From: Undaria pinnatifida
Taxonomy: Eukaryota > Sar > Phaeophyceae > Laminariales > Alariaceae
NCBI GenBank assembly: GCA_012845835.1
Contig: JABAKD010000026.1
Span: forward strand, 10,555,838-10,619,837
Direction: 5' to 3'
DNA: 64,000 nt
The position numbers and the translations under genes were made by a program. Each line of letters starts with the position of its first letter. Position 1 is the first letter of the stretch. Below are positions 58,017-64,000 of the stretch, in pieces. The notes under the pieces are model-generated. The model was not told the DNA's origin and did no database searches. It worked only from the letters and a program-made list of their open reading frames with translations.

Positions 58017-60096
58017 CTGATGACGCACGATCACACACGCGACGGCAAGACGGCAAATGCAGCGCACGGGGGGGCAATGAGTACTGACTGCAAATTTTGA
58101 ATTCTACTCGCGGTGTTCCCTCTATGTATGGTGTGGATCAACTGTAGTGGGGCAATTCATGCTGTCTACGTGCCGGCACTACGTTCCACGTGTCTTTAGG
58201 TGGACATCGCAAGCGTCTAATACTTGAGGGGGGGTCCATGTGCGAAATAATACAGTAGACGAGGGCATCAAAGGCGGTGCAAAACCCTAAGTAGAGGATA
58301 TTGCGGGTTATTTCAGCTACTACCACTACCGTAGTAGTTCGAATCATTTGATTGGTGGGTTTACCTCAAGCCGATTTAGTTTCAGACAAACGACAGCAGG
58401 GTGCCAAAACTCACCGATATGCAGTGCTTTCCAGATTCTACGAGCAGCATGGACATACAAAATATTGTAAATGGTCACGATGACCAGTTAAAAACCGCTT
58501 GTCGGCTACTTCCTTCATCGGGCCTGTCTCTATTACCTGCCCTGGTGTGCATCGCTACTTACTTGCGAAAAACGTGTACACCACAATGAACTACTTCAAG
58601 TACAAGCGACAACAACCTAGTGAATGTTAATGGGCTACGTTGTGGAAAAATGGTGCGTACTTCGGCAAGTAGCCACTATCGTTATCTGGCGGTGATACTG
58701 TATACAATACACCATCGAAGTCGGTCGGTACTAGACAAAATAGATCACTTAATATTTTCATATATCGCATACGGGTAACAGTGCTGTTGTCGAACGTTTT
58801 TCGACTTGGCAATAACTACAAATGTGATAACGGCTCAGAACCCGACATCGCGAATGTGTTCACGACGTTTGAGTTGGTTGAATTATTTGCACCCTTTACG
58901 TCTAAAACGATAAAGAAGCAACCAGTGGCTCTGCCGAAATCACTTGCTTCAGCCGTGGAACACCTCAAATAACTGCGATAAATGATTCTTGGGATACTTA
59001 CATACGGGCGGTGCTTGTCAAATCATCAAATGTGCCCGTGGTAAGCGTCGTTATCGGGTTGTATCCTAGCGTCCTGGAACGGCAGCAGCACCGAGGGAGC
59101 GACAACAACAAGCGTGTAACGGGGAAATGATCGCTTCCAATATGAGTGGATCTCGCCGTGATCGCTGGTTTAAGTAGGTCAGCTGCAAGTGGAAAACCTA
59201 TGTCATCCTCATGCCGGCAGTAGTTTCGGTATGTCGCTTATTGGCGATCGTAAGTAGGGCTTGCATTTTGGAGGCGTGAACATGTACGGGGTGTAGCAGG
59301 TGAGAGGATCAACAGTGGGCGGAGTCTGCACATAGGACCTGACCGTGGACCATATATCAGCTTGATGTGGCTGACAACAAATTTTCTGTCTGTTTACCTA
59401 AACTAGAAAAGGTCGGATCTACGACAACAGGCTATTTCAACACGTTGACGCATTGAAAGCTTTAGTTGCTTCCACCAGTCTGGACACCGACGATACCTAA
59501 AGATTCATGAAGGAGTGATATATTGTCGGACCGTGTCTCTAGCCTGTACATAGTTCACCTAGTAATTGAAAGGTGCGCTCTTTTCCATTATTGCAAGTTA
59601 AAGGCGCGTACGCTACGATGTACCATACCAGGTACGTACGCATTTTACACGCCGTGCACAACGGGTGGGATTTCGGACGTCGAGCGACTTTCACAAACGA
59701 TGACACCGCATACCATATATCTGCGAACGAAGGGAGTCATGAATGGTGATACCCCACACCATACACCTTCGGTCTAAGACTGCAGTGTTATAGAACTCTC
59801 CCCCGCTTGTAGTTTTACTCAGTAAACCAGTGTTATATCGAGCACAACACTTGGCGACCCCGTGAAAACGTGGTGGCGGCTCCAAAACCGACATGATGAC
59901 AACTTTGCCACCATGTCATTTATGATATATATATATCACAGCTGGTTCAGGCGGAGCGATAATAGAATACAATGAGTAAGTGAGTTGGCCGTAAGCGGCC
60001 ATGTGCTCATTAATTGCTCTCCGTGTAGCAATCGGCAACTGCAATCCCAAAACAGTCAAACACCTGCTTCCGAAAATAATTTTTTGAGATTCTCAC
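58017..60096. other. Intron between LRR exons C and D
   Basis: About 2.08 kb without a clear additional LRR. A possible GTGAGT donor context exists near 58411-58416 (minus strand), but the sequence before it does not read as an LRR. Confidence 0.5.
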
Positions 60097-60168
60097 ATGT
60101 ATTCCAGCGCCTCCATACCAGCAAAGAGACCGGAAGGAATGGTCGTCAGAGCGTTTTGCTCAAGCGTT
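60097..60168 (-). CDS. LRR exon C (72 nt)
   Basis: Acceptor TTCATAATCAG, donor GTGAGA. It codes TLEQNALTTIPSGLFAGM then EALEY and a split Met. The first and last codon halves are phase 2, as in the others. It has the standard Asn (QNAL) and the Pro-Ser-Gly-Leu-Phe turn. The intron to exon D is about 2.08 kb. Confidence 0.9.
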
Positions 60169-61227
60169 CTGATTATGAACAACGGCAAACACGAAGGCGC
60201 AACGATTAGCACAACGTGTCATGGTGATACTCGCTTCGATAATGACTTATGCTCGGGATCATCGCTCGATCGAGCAGGTCCGCGATAAACAAAGCAACAA
60301 TTTCGACGTTTGGATGCGGGAGGGAGCACATCATACGTTGAGGGGCTGTGCTCATGTAACGGCTGATCCAAGAGCGGTTGACCACTGGAGGGAAAGCTCC
60401 GACCTGGACTTGTTGCGGGGTAGGTCGGCGTTAACGTCGATTGGGGCAAGCAATGGCTTCAATGGTTCGCCCCTAGCTGAAGCCTTGTCAAACGAAGGAC
60501 CACGGGTTCGCAAATCACACTGCATAGCAGCGATTGCGCCGTGTTACGAGCATTGTGGGCAAAGGCGATTAAAATTGTGGAGGTTGAAAACGGAAGCGTC
60601 GCTGTGCGAGAAAAAACTCTTATATGTGCATGTTTAGAATGAAAATGTGTACTCCGTCGCTTATTAATGATTGCCGGTGCACGCGTAACAAATTACACCA
60701 CCAGGGAATAGATTGTTCATCTGTAGCGGAGTATCGATTTATTTCAATGATCGCGTTGGAGGGGTTTTCGTTGGGGACCCAAGTCACACGATATCTGATG
60801 TTTACACTTGGCATTAAAAAACCTACCTCTGGATTAAGAATATGCAACTGAAATAAATTGACACACGAAGTGTACGAAAATACGCGAAAGTGTAGTCAGC
60901 TTAAGATTTGTGCTTCTTCACTCGCCGGAAGAGGAAAAAAAAAAAAATACAATTTAATTTCGTCGTTAATCTTGACTGCAGTGGGCACGTAAGTCGTGCG
61001 CTTGACTCGGTGTTTCACTCCAAAAGGGGCACACACATTGTTATATTGACGCGACAAAACAAATGGCATCGCGGGAACAACGCCAACCCGAAATCACACA
61101 GGTAGCTACTTGCGCGCGCGAGTGGGTACCAAAGTCGCTAAAAACCAACCGTGACCCACGTATCACGGCCTCAATCCACAGCATACACCTTGCTATCGTT
61201 CGTGTCTAGTCATGCGCCCGCACATAC

Positions 61228-61302
61228 AAAGTTCTTACAGAAGATGCCATAGGCTGAAAGGTGGCCGCGTCAAAGCTCGTGATATCGTTCCCCGACAATA
61301 GT
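61228..61302 (-). CDS. LRR exon B (75 nt)
   Basis: Acceptor CTCGGACCAG, donor GTATGT. It codes LLSGNDITSFDAATFQPM then ASSVRT and a split Leu: 25 residues. It keeps the N...I...F...F...V..L hydrophobic pattern but not the LTTLP core (ITSFDAATF). It is the most divergent repeat of the five. The intron to exon C is about 1.06 kb. Confidence 0.8.
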
Positions 61303-61777
61303 CTGGTCCGAGAAAGCAACGTGGCGGAACAAAAGAATACGAAGTATAAAGCAACGGGCACCGCGAACGAAAAGTGTTTAAAAGTCCATGACAGGAGTAC
61401 TGGTACTTTTTCTACGAAAGAGCTGAATTCACCAACTCCTGCGTTGGACAACAACTGAAATTGCAACTCGGATGATGACCTCAACACAAAAAAATCATCT
61501 AAAGAAATTTATTGCGACATTTGGACGATTTCGGGCACATCTTCATTTACATCCTCGGTTCAAGGGCCCCATCCGGCAGAAGTCATTTGTCCCTAAATTG
61601 ACACCCCAACCGTGGGATGCATTGTGGCGTACATCTACCTATACTTCAAGGCGATTAGTTTTCTCAGGAGATCATAGAGGTTGCTTGGTTTGTCGCTGTC
61701 TCTGCAAGATCATCCAGTGAACACGCGGAGAGCCGGCGTATCGGAACAGGGCGTGTGGGCCTGACAAGCACACCCAC

Positions 61778-61849
61778 AATAGTATTACGTTGGACATCCC
61801 CGTGAACAGGTCCGAAGGTAGTTTAGTCAGCAGGTTGTTGGCCATGTAC
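61778..61849 (-). CDS. LRR exon A (72 nt)
   Basis: Acceptor GGTTGTGCAG, donor GTGGGT. It codes YMANNLLTKLPSDLFTGM then SNVIL and a split Leu. It is the most upstream exon found and is 475 bp from exon B, the shortest intron in the set. Upstream exons with start codon and signal peptide should lie above 61850 or outside the window. Confidence 0.88.
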
Positions 61850-62869
61850 CTGCACAACCGCAGGTTAACGACGGAAAACACCAGATAGGCAGTAGGAACT
61901 CCGGGTTAAAAGAAAACACGAGCGGGTTTGTTAGGAGGGGTGTCGTTGTGGAAATCTTGCATACAAAGGGTAACGGTTGGGAGTTCCCACGATTTCAGTG
62001 GGGGGGGGGGGGGTGCCACGATGTGTGCAGCTGATATAACCCACTCCTGCGAGGGGTAATCTATCTCGCTTTATACCAGGGACATTGAGAAACATAGAGC
62101 TGGCACAGTGCAAGAGGCCATGGTTGTGGACCGCTATACGTAGACGACTGAGAAACATATTTGACATGATGTAGGCCGCCGCTGTGTGATGAATTGTGGA
62201 ATATTCCGGGTCAACGATCTCGGAGTTGGCCGGCGATCTACGTGATTATCTTGACAGATTGTTCATCCCACCGCAAATTCCGCACTGCGTTTCGTACTGT
62301 TCTTGTGTTGTGCTCGAGTCGAGCCAGCTTATGGACACCTGAATGAGGCATCATCGGGAACTACAATGATAAAACTGCCGACCTAACACCTCCCTTCCGG
62401 CTTCACGTCGGGGTTTTCTACACTCTCGACGCCGATCGGCTAAGCGTGAGCTGTCACTGCTTGGATTTTTGTTCGTCGAACGGTTCATGGTGCAGTAGAG
62501 TAGCGCGGGTTTTACTCAAAACGTGTTCACAATGACGGCCACCATTATAGGAATCACCGCAAGGACGTTGACGGATTTCGAAATGATTAGTTTTTTACGA
62601 TGGCCTCGGGATTGCGATTCTCCGAGCCAGGGTTTGTGTGAGACAAGGAGTAAATACTCAAGAATCAGGAACTCTCAGGATAACACTGGTGCACCTCTCC
62701 AAGTACATTCTGATGCACCCGTTGCACCCTTACTTCTGTTAGCATACCGTGCCGGGAATATATCTTTATGAGCATCGAAGTAGCGGGGTATTCGGCAACT
62801 GGCGCGCTTTTATCTATTCCCACATCGGACAAATCACGATCTAGTTCGTGAAAAACAAGAGTTTTTCAC
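61850..62869. other. Upstream part of the LRR gene, exons not identified
   Basis: A minus-strand frame at 61931-62167 has loosely LRR-like text (FLSRLRIAVHNHGLLHCASS), but the exon bounded by plausible sites is 71 nt and not phase-symmetric. A 14-base G run is at 62000-62013. Confidence 0.35.
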
Positions 62870-63250
62870 ATGGCAGGTCAAACCTCGCGGGTCGCGTCGG
62901 GCCGAGTCGGGTCAGCTGACCCGACGTTATCCGCGTTAATTTTGTGACGTATCGACCCGCCCCGTTCCGACCTGACCCGACCCGACCGAACCCGACCCGA
63001 GAGAACATCGAGACGTCTTGATCCGATCCACCGCTACCCACGCGATTTTAAAACCTCTCTTGATCCGACGCGACCCGACCCGTGATATTTGAAGATCTTC
63101 CGATCTGACCCGCAATATTTTTAAAAAACCTGTTGACCCGACCCAAACCAACCCGACCCTCTACACTGCGTGCGACCGGTGAGGTGCAGGTATCATGCGG
63201 GTCGGGTTGACTGGATCCATAATATTTCTCACGGGTCAAAGACAACACAG
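62870..63250. repeat. GACCCG-word repeat, third array
   Basis: ACCCGACCCG and GGGTCGGGT words recur, separated by AT-rich spacers such as GTGATATTTGAAGATC and GCAATATTTTTAAAA. The two ends of the array are in opposite orientation (GGGTCGCGTCGGG on the left, then CGACCCG runs, then GCGGGTCGGG on the right), a fold-back tendency. Confidence 0.75.
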
Positions 63251-63507
63251 TTCGGGTCAAACATGTCTAAATATGTACTTTCGCGGGTTGTTTGGTGTTC
63301 GGTTCCTCGTACGTTTCCCAGGGTGCAGTGCTCTCCGGTTGCTTTACCGACATTGTTTGCACCATCATTCTGGGGCGTGCGCGCGTCAAACGAGAAAGAG
63401 ACCGCAACCCACGCATGAGACATTGGCCACGCCCGTAGCGCTAGACCACCGAGGGTCCCCCCGACGAGCGACTCCACGAACGAGCTAGTTGTCTATGCAG
63501 TCTCCGA

Positions 63508-63618
63508 CCCCTGGCAAGCAGCCGGGCTGGGCCCCCTCCGGCAGCAAGCCCAAAACTGGGGCGGTGGATCTGTCAGCAGGGCCTGCGATCCGCGAGGATG
63601 CGTTGTCTGCTGCAAGTG

Positions 63619-63649
<31 letters not shown>

Positions 63650-63970
63650 GCTGCTGCTGTGCTGCTGCGGCTGCTTTGACGACTGCACTTGCTGTTTTAC
63701 CTTTGATCGCATTCCGTACTGATATGATGCTTCTCAAGCTACGTAGCTACGATACATTTCTACTATTGTTTCCGGCCCCACCAAGCAGCCTAGCTGTGCT
63801 CTTTCAGGCTGCAAGCCCACAACTGAGGTGGTGGGTCTGTCATTTGGGCCTGCGATCAGCGAGGATTCGGGGTCTGTTGCTTGTGCTTGCTGCTGCCAGC
63901 GCTGCTGCTGCTACTGCTGCTGCTTCAACGACGACCGCCCTTGCCTTCTACGTTTGGTCACAGTTCGTAC
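63508..63970. repeat. Duplicated segment with CTG repeats (offset about 267 bp)
   Basis: GGGCCTGCGATC occurs near 63579 and 63846. Each copy is followed by a CTG/GCT tract (63615-63665 and 63895-63935) and preceded by GCAAGCCCA. In matching frames the two copies read KPKTGAVDLSAGPAIRED and KPTTEVVGLSFGPAISED, followed by Ala/Leu/Cys or Cys-rich tracts. Conservation of this peptide between copies hints that it is or was coding, possibly an exon on the plus strand. Confidence 0.6.
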
Positions 63971-64000
63971 TAGTAGTATGAAGAAGTATAGACTATAATC

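Larger units (their letters stand above)
54805..61849 (-). other. Partial gene: one leucine-rich repeat per exon
   Basis: Five minus-strand exons (61849-61778, 61302-61228, 60168-60097, 58016-57945, 54885-54805) each encode one complete LRR and are each 72, 75 or 81 nt. All have the same intron phase (2) on both sides, with AG acceptors and GT donors. Introns are 0.5-3.1 kb. N-terminal, C-terminal and any membrane or signalling part are outside or unrecognised. One-LRR-per-exon genes with phase-compatible exons are known from brown algal LRR-ROCO type receptor candidates. The repeat type here (LTTLPxGLF) is closer to extracellular LRRs, so the function could be recognition at the cell surface. 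Confidence 0.8.

Noticed and set aside
58138-58347. Minus-strand frame with LYLGFCTAFDALVYC as an LRR
   Set aside because: The hydrophobic spacing does not fit the repeat, and there are no suitable splice sites.
61931-62167. Sixth LRR exon upstream of exon A
   Set aside because: The Asn-to-Phe spacing is off by one, and the exon between plausible sites is 71 nt with unequal phases.

Overview
The window is nuclear DNA of a eukaryote. It has spliced genes with kilobase introns, Ty3/gypsy and Ty1/copia LTR retrotransposons, hAT and other inverted-repeat DNA elements, MITEs and many minisatellites. I see no bacterial operon structure. One-repeat-per-exon LRR modules, EGF-like/cysteine-rich modules joined to a Root cap/VWD-like domain, and a chromodomain gypsy element together suggest a brown alga (stramenopile). 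This is an inference from gene style, not proven by a marker gene.

Layout. About 0.9-21.2 kb is mostly one decayed Ty3/gypsy element: a leader with an 84-bp minisatellite, a broken gag, a NADAR domain, integrase and chromodomain, with no reverse transcriptase recognised. A younger 7.1-kb Ty1/copia element (8143-15222, LTRs about 97% identical, TSD CTCAG) is inserted in it. About 21.6-23.8 kb holds candidate minus-strand exons of an arginine-rich protein, with a MITE in the putative intron. From 26.0 to 32.0 kb, minus strand, is the best ordinary gene fragment: cysteine-rich phase-1 exons ending in a Root cap/VWD-like terminal exon, with a 181-bp tandem array in an intron. About 35.7-41.5 kb is an older, heavily decayed copia element containing a perfect 32-bp inverted repeat. 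About 46.5-49.4 kb holds two short DNA transposons (a hAT remnant and a 1.3-kb TIR element). About 50.5-53.1 kb is a young 2.6-kb non-autonomous LTR element whose primer-binding site matches a whole tRNA T-arm plus acceptor end. About 54.8-61.9 kb, minus strand, holds five dispersed exons, each encoding exactly one leucine-rich repeat, all flanked by phase-2 introns. The window ends in GC-rich word repeats and a duplicated CTG-rich segment.

The strongest biological story is the pair of modular minus-strand genes, LRR and cysteine-rich/Root cap. Every LRR exon starts and ends in phase 2, and every cysteine module starts and ends in phase 1, so modules can be gained, lost or shuffled without breaking the frame. 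The LRR exons fit a cell-surface or immune-type recognition protein that diversifies by exon shuffling. First and last exons were not found for the LRR gene, nor first exons for the Root cap gene; transcript data would be needed to complete them.
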